Origin: Oceanicola sp. 502str15
GTDB taxonomy: Bacteria > Pseudomonadota > Alphaproteobacteria > Rhodobacterales > Rhodobacteraceae
Assembly: GCF_024105635.1 (NCBI RefSeq)
Contig: NZ_WYDQ01000001.1
Location: 806,001 to 870,000, forward strand
Length of the DNA: 64,000 nt
Direction: 5' to 3'
Under the pieces are notes generated by a model, which did not search any database, had not been told where the DNA came from, and saw nothing but the letters and a program-made list of their open reading frames with translations. The position numbers and the translations under genes are program-made. Positions 8,480-16,566 of this stretch are shown in pieces (position 1 is the first letter of the stretch; the number at the start of each line of letters is the position of its first letter).

Positions 8480-9580
8480 ATGTTGAAAAAGGGCCATGTG
8501 CGGGCGCTGGGGGCGATGAGCGGCACCTCGCTTGACGGGGTGGACGCGGCGGTGATCGAGACCGACGGGGTGGAGATTTTTGGCTTCGGGCCAAGCGGTT
8601 ACCGGGAATACTCGGGGCCGGAAGCGCGCAGCCTGAAGGCGGCGCTGGGGCGCTGGCCGGGGGAGCCGGGCGTGGCGGAGGCGGCAGAGGTGGCGGAGAC
8701 CGCCCATGTGGTGCTGCTGGAAGAATTCATCGAGGATGTTGATATCGTTGGCTTTCATGGCCAGACGCTGGCCCATGAGCCGGGCGGGCGCGGGACGCAT
8801 CAGGCTGGGGACGGGCGGGTGCTGGCGGAGGCCCTGAGCCGGCCCGTGGTTTGGGATTTTCGCAGCAACGATGTGGAGATGGGCGGGCAGGGTGCGCCGC
8901 TGGCCCCGGCCTATCACCACGCGCTGGCGCGGTTCATCAGGGCCGACAAGCCCTTGGTTTTCCTCAACCTTGGGGGGGTCGGCAATGTGACCTGGATCGA
9001 CCCTGGCAAAGGGCCGGAGGCGATGCTGGCCTTTGACACCGGGCCGGCGAATGCGCCGTTGAACGACCTCATGGGTGCACGGCGCGGCCTGCCCTATGAC
9101 GAGGGCGGGGCACTGGCGGCGGAGGGGGCGGTGGATGAGGCGGTATTGGCGCGGTTTGCCGAGCATCGCTACTTCTTCAAGCTGCCGCCGAAGTCTCTGG
9201 ACCGGGACGATTTTGCCGCGCTTTCCCAAGAGGTTGCGGGGCTTTCCGATGCCGATGCGGCGGCCACCCTGACGGCGGCGGTGGCGGCTTCGGTGGCCTT
9301 GGCGCAGCAGCATTTTCCGGCCCCTCCCGCGCGGGTTCTCGTTACCGGGGGCGGGCGGAAGAACCCGGTGATGATGGCAATGATCGCGGAAGGCCTGGGC
9401 TGCCCTGTGGAGCCGGTGGAGGCAGTGGGGCTGGACGGAGATATGCTGGAAGCTCAAGCCTTTGCCTACCTTGCGGTGCGCGTGGCCAAGGGTCTGCCGA
9501 CCTCCTGGCCGGGCACAACAGGGGTGCGGGCGGCAGTGGGCGGCGGGGTGATTTCGGAGCCTTCGGGGGGCTTTGCATGA
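8480..9580 (+). CDS. anmK: anhydro-N-acetylmuramic acid kinase
   Basis: The 366-residue sugar kinase phosphorylates and opens 1,6-anhydro-MurNAc to MurNAc-6-phosphate during peptidoglycan recycling. It shows the N-terminal phosphate loop [18 protein letters not shown], the GFHGQT segment, [11 protein letters not shown], the [13 protein letters not shown] active-site text and the C-terminal [12 protein letters not shown]. The length is normal. A GGGGAAGG site precedes the ATG. It is divergent from tyrS, an arrangement I recall from other Rhodobacteraceae. Confidence 0.96.
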   Translation: MLKKGHVRALGAMSGTSLDGVDAAVIETDGVEIFGFGPSGYREYSGPEARSLKAALGRWPGEPGVAEAAEVAETAHVVLLEEFIEDVDIVGFHGQTLAHEPGGRGTHQAGDGRVLAEALSRPVVWDFRSNDVEMGGQGAPLAPAYHHALARFIRADKPLVFLNLGGVGNVTWIDPGKGPEAMLAFDTGPANAPLNDLMGARRGLPYDEGGALAAEGAVDEAVLARFAEHRYFFKLPPKSLDRDDFAALSQEVAGLSDADAAATLTAAVAASVALAQQHFPAPPARVLVTGGGRKNPVMMAMIAEGLGCPVEPVEAVGLDGDMLEAQAFAYLAVRVAKGLPTSWPGTTGVRAAVGGGVISEPSGGFA

Positions 9581-9827
9581 ATGCCGTTGCGCCGCGCTGC
9601 GGCGGGGCGTTAACCGCAATGATGTCACAGGCACATCGCGTGCACATCCTGTACACACCCTGTGCATACGGCATTTTTGCAAGACGAGCGGTCGTTAACC
9701 GACCGCACGCCGACGCCCTTGCAAGACCGGCCCCGAATTGATGACGGCATTCGTCACGTGACCCCGGGCGGGGCGCTCGGATAGCTCTCTTTCCAAGGTA
9801 ACGGACCTGGACGAAAGGAGACGGATG

Positions 9828-10193
9828 ATGCGAGTTCTTGGAACCATTCTGGCGGTGCTGGCCGCCTGCGGCACGCTGGCCGGCGAGGCGGGCGCGGCCC
9901 CTGTGGCGAGCGCAAAGAGCCACGGCTATCGCGGCGAGGATGCGGCGAAGTACCAGCGGCTGGTTGGCGAATACGCCCGGCAGAGCTGCAAGGCGCTCGC
10001 GCGGGAATACTCGAAGGCCGCCAAGCTGGCGGGCAAGCGCGAGAAGGGCACCGGGCTTCAGGTGGTGGGCGCGCTCATCGGGCGGGGCAAGGCTGCCGGC
10101 GTGGCCGCCGAGATTGGCGGCAACGTGGTGAAGGATGCGGCGTTGCGGCGGGATGCGGCGAAGTCGGTTTACACGGCAAAGCGCTGCCGCTGA
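9828..10193 (+). CDS. small exported protein, unknown
   Basis: The 121-residue product starts with a signal peptide (MRVLGTILAVLAACGTLAG, cleavage probably in GEAGAAP). The mature part is basic and Lys/Ala/Arg-rich, has two cysteines, and contains a glycine/alanine-rich stretch (VVGALIGRGKAAGVAAEIGGN) like those of short glycine-zipper proteins. Two ATGs are adjacent; the second (9828) is better spaced from AGGAG. An intrinsic terminator follows 80 nt later, so it is likely monocistronic. Function not recognised. Confidence 0.65.
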   Translation: MRVLGTILAVLAACGTLAGEAGAAPVASAKSHGYRGEDAAKYQRLVGEYARQSCKALAREYSKAAKLAGKREKGTGLQVVGALIGRGKAAGVAAEIGGNVVKDAALRRDAAKSVYTAKRCR

Positions 10194-10271
10194 GGCGTTG
10201 GCGTGCAGTCATGTCGCCCGAGTGGTCTGCGGCGGCTGTGAGGGCAGCTCCGCGAGAAGGCGGCATAGCCG

Positions 10272-10306
10272 GGGTTCACCTGCTGGAGGTGGGCCCGGGT
10301 TTTTTT
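10272..10306 (+). terminator. intrinsic terminator
   Basis: A 10-bp stem with two G-U pairs (10272-10281 with 10287-10296) and a 5-nt loop is followed, after GGG, by seven T residues. It would end the transcript of the small exported protein. Confidence 0.75.
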
Positions 10307-10339
10307 GTGCGGATGAGGGGCCGGGCGTGACCCGGCGGC

Positions 10340-10768
10340 CTAGCTGCCGGGGATGTCGAAGCCGGGCGGGGCGAGGGTGAAGCCCTCGAAGGAAAAGCCG
10401 GGGGAGACGGTGCAGCCGACCAGCGCCCAGCCCTCGGGTGCCGCCTGCGCGGCCTGCCAGTGGTCCTTGGGGACGATGATCTGGGGGCTCTGGCCTGCGG
10501 CGAGATCGGGGCCGAGGGTGTGGGTGGTGGCGGGGCCGTGCTCGGAGGGCGACAGGCGCAGGGTGAGGGGGCTGCCGGCGTAGAAGTGCCAGATTTCGGT
10601 GGCGTCGACCCGGTGCCAGTGCGAGCGCTCGCCGGATTTGAGCAGGAAGTAGATGCAGGTGCCTGCGGGACGGCCCGAGGCGGGCTGCTCGACCCAGGTT
10701 TGGCGGTAGTGGCCGCCCTCGGGGTGGGGCGAGAGGGCGAGCTGGGCGATGAGGGTGTCGGCGTTCAT
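10340..10768 (-). CDS. cupin-domain protein of the DUF985 family
   Basis: The 142-residue protein fits the DUF985/cupin_5 family. It starts MNADTLIAQLALSPHPEGGHYRQTW and has the cupin motif HWHRVDATEIWHFYAG, then PKDHWQAAQ and the closing VGCTVSPGFSFEGFTLA. These proteins are single beta barrels of uncertain enzymatic role. A palindromic repeat lies between it and the next minus-strand gene upstream. Function beyond fold is not known. Confidence 0.85.
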   Translation of the reverse strand: MNADTLIAQLALSPHPEGGHYRQTWVEQPASGRPAGTCIYFLLKSGERSHWHRVDATEIWHFYAGSPLTLRLSPSEHGPATTHTLGPDLAAGQSPQIIVPKDHWQAAQAAPEGWALVGCTVSPGFSFEGFTLAPPGFDIPGS

Positions 10769-10824
10769 GCGGGCAGGCTAGCCCCGGGCGGACGCGAGGA
10801 AAAGGCCGCGCCGGGGGAGCGGAA

Positions 10825-10847
10825 GGCGGGACAAGTCCCGCCCTACG
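10825..10847. repeat. dispersed palindromic repeat, family A (copy 1)
   Basis: GGCGGGACAAGTCCCGCC followed by CTACG: a 7-8-bp inverted repeat. The same 23-nt text recurs at 12595-12617 and 12714-12736. It lies between the cupin gene and the lytic transglycosylase gene. Confidence 0.85.
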
Positions 10848-10851
10848 CAGG

Positions 10852-11646
10852 TCAGCCGTCGATCGCGGTGCCCATGATGGCGAGGCTTTGCTGGTAGACG
10901 GTGGCGGCGTTCCACTCTTTCAGCACGCGGTAGTTGCGGGTGCCCTCGCCGTAGGGCTGCCCCGGCTGCCATCCCTTGGCGCGCAGGTAGTTGGCGGTGG
11001 AGGCCAGCGCGTCGGAGGGGTTGTTGAGGTCGAGCCGCCCGTCGCCGTTGCCGTCGACGCCGTATTTCAGGGCGTTGCCGGGCAGGAACTGGGTGTGGCC
11101 CAATTCGCCGTGCTTGGCGCCGATGGCATTGGGCGACATGATCCCGCGGTCGATCATCTGGAGCGCGGCGATGGCGTGGGGCAGGAAGAAGGCCGGGCGG
11201 CGGCAGTCGTAGGCCAGCGTGACGGTGGCGTTGAGCACGTTGCTGTCGCCCATGAAGTTGCCGAAGCCGGTTTCCATCCCGTGGATCGCGATGATGACGC
11301 CGGCGGGCACGCCGAAGCGCTGCTCGAGCCCGTTGTAGTAATTGGCATTGCGGGCGCGGCGCTTTTTGCCCTGGGCGATGATGGTGTTGGAGCCGCGGAT
11401 CTGCATGAACTTCTGCAGCGAGTACTTGAAGCTCTTCTGGTTGCGGTCGGCGGCGATGGTGCGCTGCGCGTAGCTGGTTTGGGCCAGGGCCTGGAGGCCA
11501 CGCTGGCCGACGCCGTTCTGCTTGGCGAGCTGTGCGAAATCGGCCTTCCAGGCATCGAAGCCGCTGGCGCTGTTGCCGCAGCCGATGGCCATGGCCGCGG
11601 CGGGCGTGAGGGCGAGGAGGGCGGATGTGAGGAGGGATTTGAGCAT
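10852..11646 (-). CDS. MltB-like lytic murein transglycosylase
   Basis: The 264-residue exported protein begins with the signal peptide MLKSLLTSALLALTPAAAMA. The rest matches GH103 lytic transglycosylases: GVPAGVIIAIHGMETGFGNFMG carries the expected catalytic Glu, followed by HGELGHTQFLPGNALKYGVDGNGDGRLDL and DALASTANYLRAKGW. Such enzymes cleave the MurNAc-GlcNAc bond and leave 1,6-anhydro ends, which feed AnmK recycling. ATG 11646 is chosen because GAG lies 9 nt upstream and the signal peptide fits; ATG 11655 (three residues longer) is possible. It is shorter than MltB, without an added peptidoglycan-binding domain. Confidence 0.88.
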   Translation of the reverse strand: MLKSLLTSALLALTPAAAMAIGCGNSASGFDAWKADFAQLAKQNGVGQRGLQALAQTSYAQRTIAADRNQKSFKYSLQKFMQIRGSNTIIAQGKKRRARNANYYNGLEQRFGVPAGVIIAIHGMETGFGNFMGDSNVLNATVTLAYDCRRPAFFLPHAIAALQMIDRGIMSPNAIGAKHGELGHTQFLPGNALKYGVDGNGDGRLDLNNPSDALASTANYLRAKGWQPGQPYGEGTRNYRVLKEWNAATVYQQSLAIMGTAIDG

Positions 11647-11760
11647 GGGTAACATCTCGGTAAAATGAACTTTCCGACAGGGTAAAGGGGCGGCGGGGAA
11701 TGGCCAAGTCACAATGCGGACATGGCGGATTGTTGCCGGGTTGTGGCGGCTTGTGGGGGT

Positions 11761-11782
11761 GGCGGGTTTCACCCACCCTGCG
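11761..11782. repeat. dispersed palindromic repeat, family B (copy 1)
   Basis: GGCGGGTTTCACCCACCCTG plus CG. Related copies are at 16480-16501 and 27984-28004. This copy ends 3 nt before the preferred start of the DUF3445 gene. Confidence 0.75.
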
Positions 11783-11785
11783 GGG

Positions 11786-12547
11786 ATGAGGACGATTCTG
11801 CAGAAGGCGCTGGGGGAGCTTCCGCCCGGTTTCGGGCGGCTGCCGGGGGTGGCGCCGATGGATCTGGCGCGCTGGCTGGTGGTGGATGACGCCTATGGGG
11901 CGCAGATGGCGGAGCGCGAGCGGCTGTTGCGCGAGCGGCGGGCCGAGGTGGTGGCGCTGGAGCCGGGGCGCGAGGCGCTGGCGGGCGAGGCGCTGGAGAT
12001 GGTGCTGGCGCATCTTGCGGAGCGGGCGGCGTGGCGGCCGGAGGGCGGCGCGGTGCTCTGCCCCGATGACCGCCGGGTGGAGATCGACCGGGCCGATCCG
12101 CTGGGCACGCTGGGGCGGCTGGTGGCGGAGGACATCTGCCTGCTGGAGCCGCGCGAGGGGGCGCAGGTGCTGGTGGGGGCGGTGCTGTGCTTTCCGTCGC
12201 GCTGGGTGCTGGCGGAGAAGATGGGGCGGGCGATGCTGCGCATTCACGCCCCGGTGCCGGGATATGGCGCGGATCTGAACGCGCGGGTGGAGCGGATGAT
12301 GGGGGCGCTGCGCCCCGGCGTGGGGCTGTGGCGGGCGAACGGGCATTTTCACTCGGACCCGACGCTGTTCTTGCCGCGCAGCGAGGTGGCGGAGAAGGAA
12401 TGGGAAGCGGAGGCGCGGTATTTTCGGAGCGAGCGGCAGGGGTTGCTGCGGATGCCGGAAAGCGGGGCGACGTTGTTTTCGATCCATACGACGGTGGTGG
12501 CGGCGGGGGCTCTGACGCCGGAGCAGAGGGATATGGTGGGCGGTTAG
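11786..12547 (+). CDS. DUF3445 heme-dependent oxidative N-demethylase-like protein
   Basis: The 253-residue product fits the DUF3445 family, which includes the alpha subunit of heme-dependent oxidative N-demethylases. It begins MRTILQKALGELPPGFGRLPG, has YGAQMAERERLL, the LVAEDICLLEP and VGAVLCFPSRWVLAEKMGR segments, VGLWRANGHFHSDPTLFL and a closing FSIHTT. ATG 11786 is preferred over ATG 11714 because it matches family N-termini; the longer form would translate a palindromic repeat. The methylated amine substrate cannot be read from the sequence. No partner demethylase subunit lies nearby. Confidence 0.75.
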   Translation: MRTILQKALGELPPGFGRLPGVAPMDLARWLVVDDAYGAQMAERERLLRERRAEVVALEPGREALAGEALEMVLAHLAERAAWRPEGGAVLCPDDRRVEIDRADPLGTLGRLVAEDICLLEPREGAQVLVGAVLCFPSRWVLAEKMGRAMLRIHAPVPGYGADLNARVERMMGALRPGVGLWRANGHFHSDPTLFLPRSEVAEKEWEAEARYFRSERQGLLRMPESGATLFSIHTTVVAAGALTPEQRDMVGG

Positions 12548-12590
12548 GGGCGCGCGGCTTGGGGGGGCGTCTGGAGGGGGTGGGCGGCCG

Positions 12591-12830
12591 GGGTGGCGGG
12601 ACAAGTCCCGCCCTACGGGGTGGTAGATGTTGCCGGTTCGGGTTCGGATGGTGGTGAGGGGTGTGACGGCGCTGTTCCGGTGGGGGCGTTGGACGCGGGA
12701 CGTAAGCGGGGGTGGCGGGACAAGTCCCGCCCTACGGGACGGCAGATGGTGCCGGGTGGGATGCTGATGGTGGCGGGGGTCGTGTTGGTACTGTCGCGGT
12801 GAGCGGCCGGGGGTCGGGACGGGGTCCGCC
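12591..12830. repeat. imperfect tandem duplication carrying two family A repeats
   Basis: Two units about 119 nt apart start at 12591 and 12710. Each opens with GGGTGGCGGGACAAGTCCCG and CCCTACGGG, then diverges gradually through GCAGATGGTGCCGG-like and GATGGTGGCG-like stretches for about 80 nt. The family A palindromes are at 12595-12617 and 12714-12736. This fills most of the 290-nt gap between the DUF3445 gene and the next gene; I see no gene in it. Confidence 0.7.
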
Positions 12831-12837
12831 CCGGGGG

Positions 12838-14361
12838 TCAGAAGATGCCGCCGAGGAGGGTGCCGATGCCGGTGGGCTGGGTGTCGGGGGTGAGGGCGTT
12901 GTCGCGGGCGACGAAGTTGGTCGGCTCGTAGGCGCTCTGGCTGGTGAAGATCGACATCTCGTCGCCCATCAGCAGGGGCATCAGGTCGAGGTAGCCGAGG
13001 CTGGAGTCGGCGCCGGTGAGGACGGCGCCGAAGATCACCACGGTCGCGAGCATGCCGTAGGCGTAGTAGGGCAGCGGCTTGGCGAGGTGGATGGCCGCCA
13101 TGACGAGGGCGGCGATCGGGTGAACCATGGCGGTGGCGGCCACGGCGAGCCAGGGCATGAACTTCTGAAGGCCCGGCGAGGTGGCGGCGCTCTGCCAGCC
13201 GGGGATGCCGGCGCCGAAGAGGAAGCCGACGAGCTGCATGTTCTTTACGTTTCCGTCCGAGCGGCGCTTTTCGCGGTCGAGCCGCTCGCGGGAGGCCTCG
13301 CGCAGGGCGTCGATGCCGCCGGGGGCGGCGAGGGCCGCGCCGCCGCCACCACCCAGGCCGTTGAGCGCGGGGGTGCCGGTGCTGGCACTCGTGCTGACGC
13401 GGGCGAGGGAGGTGCTGTCGGGGGTGGAGAAGAAATCATCGACCGCGTTGCCGGTCTTGCCGCCGGTGGGCAGGGGGCCGGCGGGGGCGGTTTCCGGGCG
13501 GGCGTCTGCCAGGCCCTCGGGGTTGTGCGCTCCATCGGGCTGAAGCTGGAACACGCCGTCGCGCTCGCGCAGGGTCAGCTCGATGTGGCCCTGGGGGTGC
13601 TCGGGCGAGGGGGGCTTCATCGCGACCGCGATGACCTCGCCGGGGGAGGCGCCGAACTGCGCGCCGTCCCCGAGGATGCGGCCGGTTTCGCGGCAGTGGT
13701 CGATGAAGGCATAGGCGCGGTCGAGCAGGTAGGGCAGGCGGGCCGGGGCCTCGCGGAAGATCAGCGGGCGGCCGAGCACCTCTTCGGCGTGATCGAGGCG
13801 GAAGCCGATGACCTGCGTGCCCTCGGCCACGCGGCCCGAGGAGAAGGGCCGGGGGTGGCAGAAGAGCGGCAGCGGAAACAGCACGTCGGCCATGGCGAGA
13901 AAGCGCTCGGGCGAGAACAGCTGGTCGGACTGGCCCCAGTGGATCGCCAGAGGCTCGGCCTCCATGGCGAGGTGGCTGGCGGCGATCTGGACGAGGGCGA
14001 GCAGGGTTTCGAAGCTGTCCTGGCTGCCGGCCTCGAAGCCCTTGGCCTCGGCCACCACGGCGATGAAGGCGCCGTGGGCGGCGACCTCGGCGGGCGCGTC
14101 CAGTCCGGTGAGGCGGGTGTAGTCGGAGGCCATGGCGGCGGTGAGACGGCTCTGGGTGAGCTTCTTGCCGGCCATGGCGAGGGTGAGGGTGAGGCCCTCG
14201 GCTTGCAGCTTGGCGCCCTGTCCGGGCTTCAGCGTGGTGGTTTTCAGCGCGATGCCTGAGGGGGCCATGATGGCGTTGACGCTTTGCGCCACGGCCTCGA
14301 AATCCACCTCCGGCGGGGCGGGGTAGAGGAGGGCGGCGTCGATCCGGCTCGGAAGGGGCAT
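12838..14361 (-). CDS. conserved protein of unknown function with C-terminal membrane segments
   Basis: The 507-residue protein starts MPLPSRIDAALLYPAPPEVDF. Residues 1-250 look like a soluble alpha/beta domain (HWGQSDQLFSPERFLAMADVLF). A low-complexity Gly/Pro/Ala/Ser linker with a GLGGGGGAA run covers about 275-360, followed by a charged stretch (REASRERLDREKRRSDG). At least two hydrophobic segments follow (around MPWLAVAATAMVHPIAALVMAAI and YAYGMLATVVIFGAVLTGA). I do not recognise the family with confidence. Starting Met, length and coding character support a real gene. Confidence 0.65.
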   Translation of the reverse strand: MPLPSRIDAALLYPAPPEVDFEAVAQSVNAIMAPSGIALKTTTLKPGQGAKLQAEGLTLTLAMAGKKLTQSRLTAAMASDYTRLTGLDAPAEVAAHGAFIAVVAEAKGFEAGSQDSFETLLALVQIAASHLAMEAEPLAIHWGQSDQLFSPERFLAMADVLFPLPLFCHPRPFSSGRVAEGTQVIGFRLDHAEEVLGRPLIFREAPARLPYLLDRAYAFIDHCRETGRILGDGAQFGASPGEVIAVAMKPPSPEHPQGHIELTLRERDGVFQLQPDGAHNPEGLADARPETAPAGPLPTGGKTGNAVDDFFSTPDSTSLARVSTSASTGTPALNGLGGGGGAALAAPGGIDALREASRERLDREKRRSDGNVKNMQLVGFLFGAGIPGWQSAATSPGLQKFMPWLAVAATAMVHPIAALVMAAIHLAKPLPYYAYGMLATVVIFGAVLTGADSSLGYLDLMPLLMGDEMSIFTSQSAYEPTNFVARDNALTPDTQPTGIGTLLGGIF

Positions 14362-14464
14362 GTGTTTTGCCTCTTTTTGTTCACTGCTTGGGGCGGGTGA
14401 TGGCAGGGCAATCTGGCCTTAGTTGGGCGCGCCGGGGGCAGGGACGCGGCCGGGACGGGCAGCA

Positions 14465-14776
14465 TTACGCGCGCGCGGCCTCGTGGAAGGCGATGAGCCC
14501 CTCGACCCATGCGGTAAATCGGGCGGGGCCGGAGGCTTTGTCTTTGAGGTGCACGGCGCAGCCTTTGTGGGCGGTGAGCGCGGCCTCGGCAATGGCGAGG
14601 CGTTCGGCCATCGGGCTGCCTGCGCCCATGATGACGGCGTCGATCGGGTGGGCGGCGATGGCGGCCTCGGCCTCGGCCTGTGTGGTGGCCGGGTGGCACC
14701 GGGCGCGGGGCGCGAGGGCGGCGCAGGTTTGGGCGATCACGTCGGGGCGGGAGCCGACGAGGAGAAGGTGGAGCAT
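14465..14776 (-). CDS. small protein with a receiver-like fold, unknown
   Basis: The 103-residue product starts MLHLLLVGSRPDVIAQTC and has an alternating beta/alpha pattern like a response-regulator receiver (AVIMGAGSPMAERLAIAEAAL, then GCAVHLKD). The phospho-acceptor position carries no clear Asp (IDAVIMGAG), so it is unlikely to be phosphorylated normally. The ATG at 14776 has GAGG 7 nt upstream; the longer frame to 14815 is arginine/proline-rich and unlikely. It lies between an unknown gene and a permease on the same strand. Function unknown. Confidence 0.6.
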   Translation of the reverse strand: MLHLLLVGSRPDVIAQTCAALAPRARCHPATTQAEAEAAIAAHPIDAVIMGAGSPMAERLAIAEAALTAHKGCAVHLKDKASGPARFTAWVEGLIAFHEAARA

Positions 14777-14842
14777 GGGCGGGCCTCGCGGGGTTGGGTG
14801 CCGCGAGGGTGCCATGGCGGGGGCGGGGAGGCCAGTGCCGGT

Positions 14843-16234
14843 TCAGATGCCCTGTTCGATGCTGTCCTGAAGGGCGTCCTGCACGGGAGGTACGGCGGCG
14901 TCTTGGCTGGTGTCGGGGATGACCAGCGACAGGATGATGGCGGAGAGGCCTGCGAGGGTGATCGGCGTGGCGATGACCTGCTTGATGAAGGGCGGCAGGT
15001 GCTGGGTGGCGTCGGGCACGAGGGTGACGCCGAGGCCGAGGCCGAAGCTGACGGCCATGATATAGACCTTGCGGCGGTCGATCTCCTGTGTGGCGAGGAT
15101 GCGGATGCCGGCGACGGCGATGGTGCCGAAGAGCACGAGGGTCGCGCCGCCGAGCACCGGCTTGGGCACCAGCAGGAAGATCTGGCCGATGACCGGGAAG
15201 AAGCCCAGCACCACGAGGATGCCGGCGATGTAGAGGCCGACGTGGCGGGAGGCGACGCCAGTCATCTGGATGACGCCGTTGTTCTGCGAAAACGTGGTGT
15301 TGGGGAAGGTGTTGAAGATTGCGGCCAGTCCCGAGTTGATGCCATCGGCAAGGATTCCGCCCTTGATCCGCTTCATGTAGAGCGGGCCCTTCACCGGCTG
15401 CCCGGCGATGACCGAATTGGCGGTGAGGTCGCCCGAGGTTTCGATTGCCGTGACCAGGAAGACGAAGGCGATGGGGATGAAGAGGCCGAGGTCGAAGTCG
15501 ATCCCGTATTTGAAGGGCTGGGGGATGGCGACCCAGTCGCCCTGACCGGCGGTGGAGAAATCGACTTGTCCGAGCGCGGCGGCGACCACGGTGCCCGCGA
15601 CGATGCCGATCATGATGGCCGAGATCCGCAGCATCGGCTTGCCGATGAAGGTCATGGTGAGGATGGCGATGACAACGACTGCGCCCATGGCGAGGTTGAC
15701 CGGGGCGCCGAGGTTTTCGCCCGCGCGCGCGCCGCCTGCGAAGTCGGTGAAGCCGACCTTCACCAGCGACAGGCCGATCACGGTGATGATGATGCCGGTA
15801 ACGGTGGGGGTGATGATGCGGCCGAGCTTGTCGATGAATTGGGAGAGCACGATTTCGACGAGGCAGCCCGCGAGGCAGAGGCCGAAGATCATCGCCAGCA
15901 TGTTCTCTGGCGTGCCGCCCTCGTTTTTCACCGCGAAGCCCGCTGCCAGCACCGGGCCGAGGAAGGCAAAGGAGGTGCCCTGCACCGAGAGCAGGCCGGA
16001 GCCGACGGGGCCGATGGTGCGGCATTGGATGAAGGTGCAGATGCCGGAGATGAAGAGCGACATGGCGATGAGGTAGGGGATCAGGGGCCCGAGCCCGAGC
16101 ACCCCGCCGATGACCAGCGTGGGCGTGACGATGCCAACGATGGAGGCGAGGATATGCTGGAAGGCCGCGAGGGCGGCGGGTGCGGGGGCTGGCGTGTCTT
16201 CCAGCCCGTAGATGAGTGCGGTTTGCTCTGACAT
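14843..16234 (-). CDS. NCS2-family nucleobase permease (xanthine/uracil type)
   Basis: The 463-residue membrane protein fits the nucleobase:cation symporter-2 family. The sequence shows about 12-14 hydrophobic segments, the QHILASIVGIVTPTLVIGG opening, QGTSFAFLGPVLAAGF, and the hallmark region FNTFPNTTFSQNNGVIQMTG, which corresponds to the substrate-binding QN-type motif of family members. It would import a purine or pyrimidine base with protons; which base cannot be said. No purine catabolic gene is next to it. The upstream 332-nt gap shows no riboswitch I can recognise. Confidence 0.88.
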   Translation of the reverse strand: MSEQTALIYGLEDTPAPAPAALAAFQHILASIVGIVTPTLVIGGVLGLGPLIPYLIAMSLFISGICTFIQCRTIGPVGSGLLSVQGTSFAFLGPVLAAGFAVKNEGGTPENMLAMIFGLCLAGCLVEIVLSQFIDKLGRIITPTVTGIIITVIGLSLVKVGFTDFAGGARAGENLGAPVNLAMGAVVVIAILTMTFIGKPMLRISAIMIGIVAGTVVAAALGQVDFSTAGQGDWVAIPQPFKYGIDFDLGLFIPIAFVFLVTAIETSGDLTANSVIAGQPVKGPLYMKRIKGGILADGINSGLAAIFNTFPNTTFSQNNGVIQMTGVASRHVGLYIAGILVVLGFFPVIGQIFLLVPKPVLGGATLVLFGTIAVAGIRILATQEIDRRKVYIMAVSFGLGLGVTLVPDATQHLPPFIKQVIATPITLAGLSAIILSLVIPDTSQDAAVPPVQDALQDSIEQGI

Positions 16235-16479
16235 TGGCGGTGCCCCCTTGTGGCCGGTCCCCGGCGGGCTGCGGCCCTCCCCATGGCGCGCCCGTCAGGA
16301 TCAGGGTGCGACCGGCGGGGGCATTGGGCCAAAGGGATTGGCCGGGGGCGGGGCGTTTTGGCGGGTTTTCGGGGGGAATCGCGCCGTGGCGGGGCGGGTT
16401 TGCCCGTTTTTGAGGCCGAAGTTGGAGAATTGGGGGGCTGGGGCTCCCCCGGCCTATGCGGGGGCGGCGGGGGCGGATT

Positions 16480-16501
16480 GGTGGGTTTCACCCACCCTAC
16501 G
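16480..16501. repeat. dispersed palindromic repeat, family B (copy 2)
   Basis: GGTGGGTTTCACCCACCCTA plus CG: a 7-bp inverted repeat (GGTGGGT/ACCCACC) with a trailing CTACG, as in family A. It lies beside the glnA terminator. Confidence 0.8.
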
Positions 16502-16512
16502 GAGCGATCAGC

Positions 16513-16542
16513 AAAAAGGGGCGCTCCGAAGAGCGCCCCTTT
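16513..16542 (-). terminator. intrinsic terminator of glnA
   Basis: A perfect 12-bp stem (16515-16526 with 16531-16542) with a 4-nt loop. On the minus strand it reads into TTTTT, placing it 25 nt after the glnA stop. Confidence 0.85.
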
Positions 16543-16566
16543 GGTGTCTCACTGTCCCTGCCGCGA

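Larger units (their letters stand above)
16235..16566. other. 332-nt intergenic region without a gene
   Basis: The gap between the permease start and the glnA end holds a family B palindromic repeat (16480-16501) and the glnA terminator (16513-16542). The remaining 240 nt are very G-rich on the plus strand. Open frames here lack plausible starts and look like shadows. I see no RNA gene or riboswitch. Confidence 0.6.

Noticed and set aside
8411..9682. Upstream extension of the tyrS frame to 840 residues
   Set aside because: The extension is antisense to anmK and is Arg/Pro/His-rich; ATG 8410 gives the normal TyrRS start.
14244..16025. 593-codon minus-strand frame opposite neither strand's known proteins
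   Set aside because: It is a frame-shifted shadow of the NCS2 permease and nearby genes with Arg/His/Pro bias.
16235..16566. Possible purine riboswitch upstream of the NCS2 permease
   Set aside because: I could not find a conserved riboswitch core; the gap is only G-rich with a repeat and the glnA terminator.
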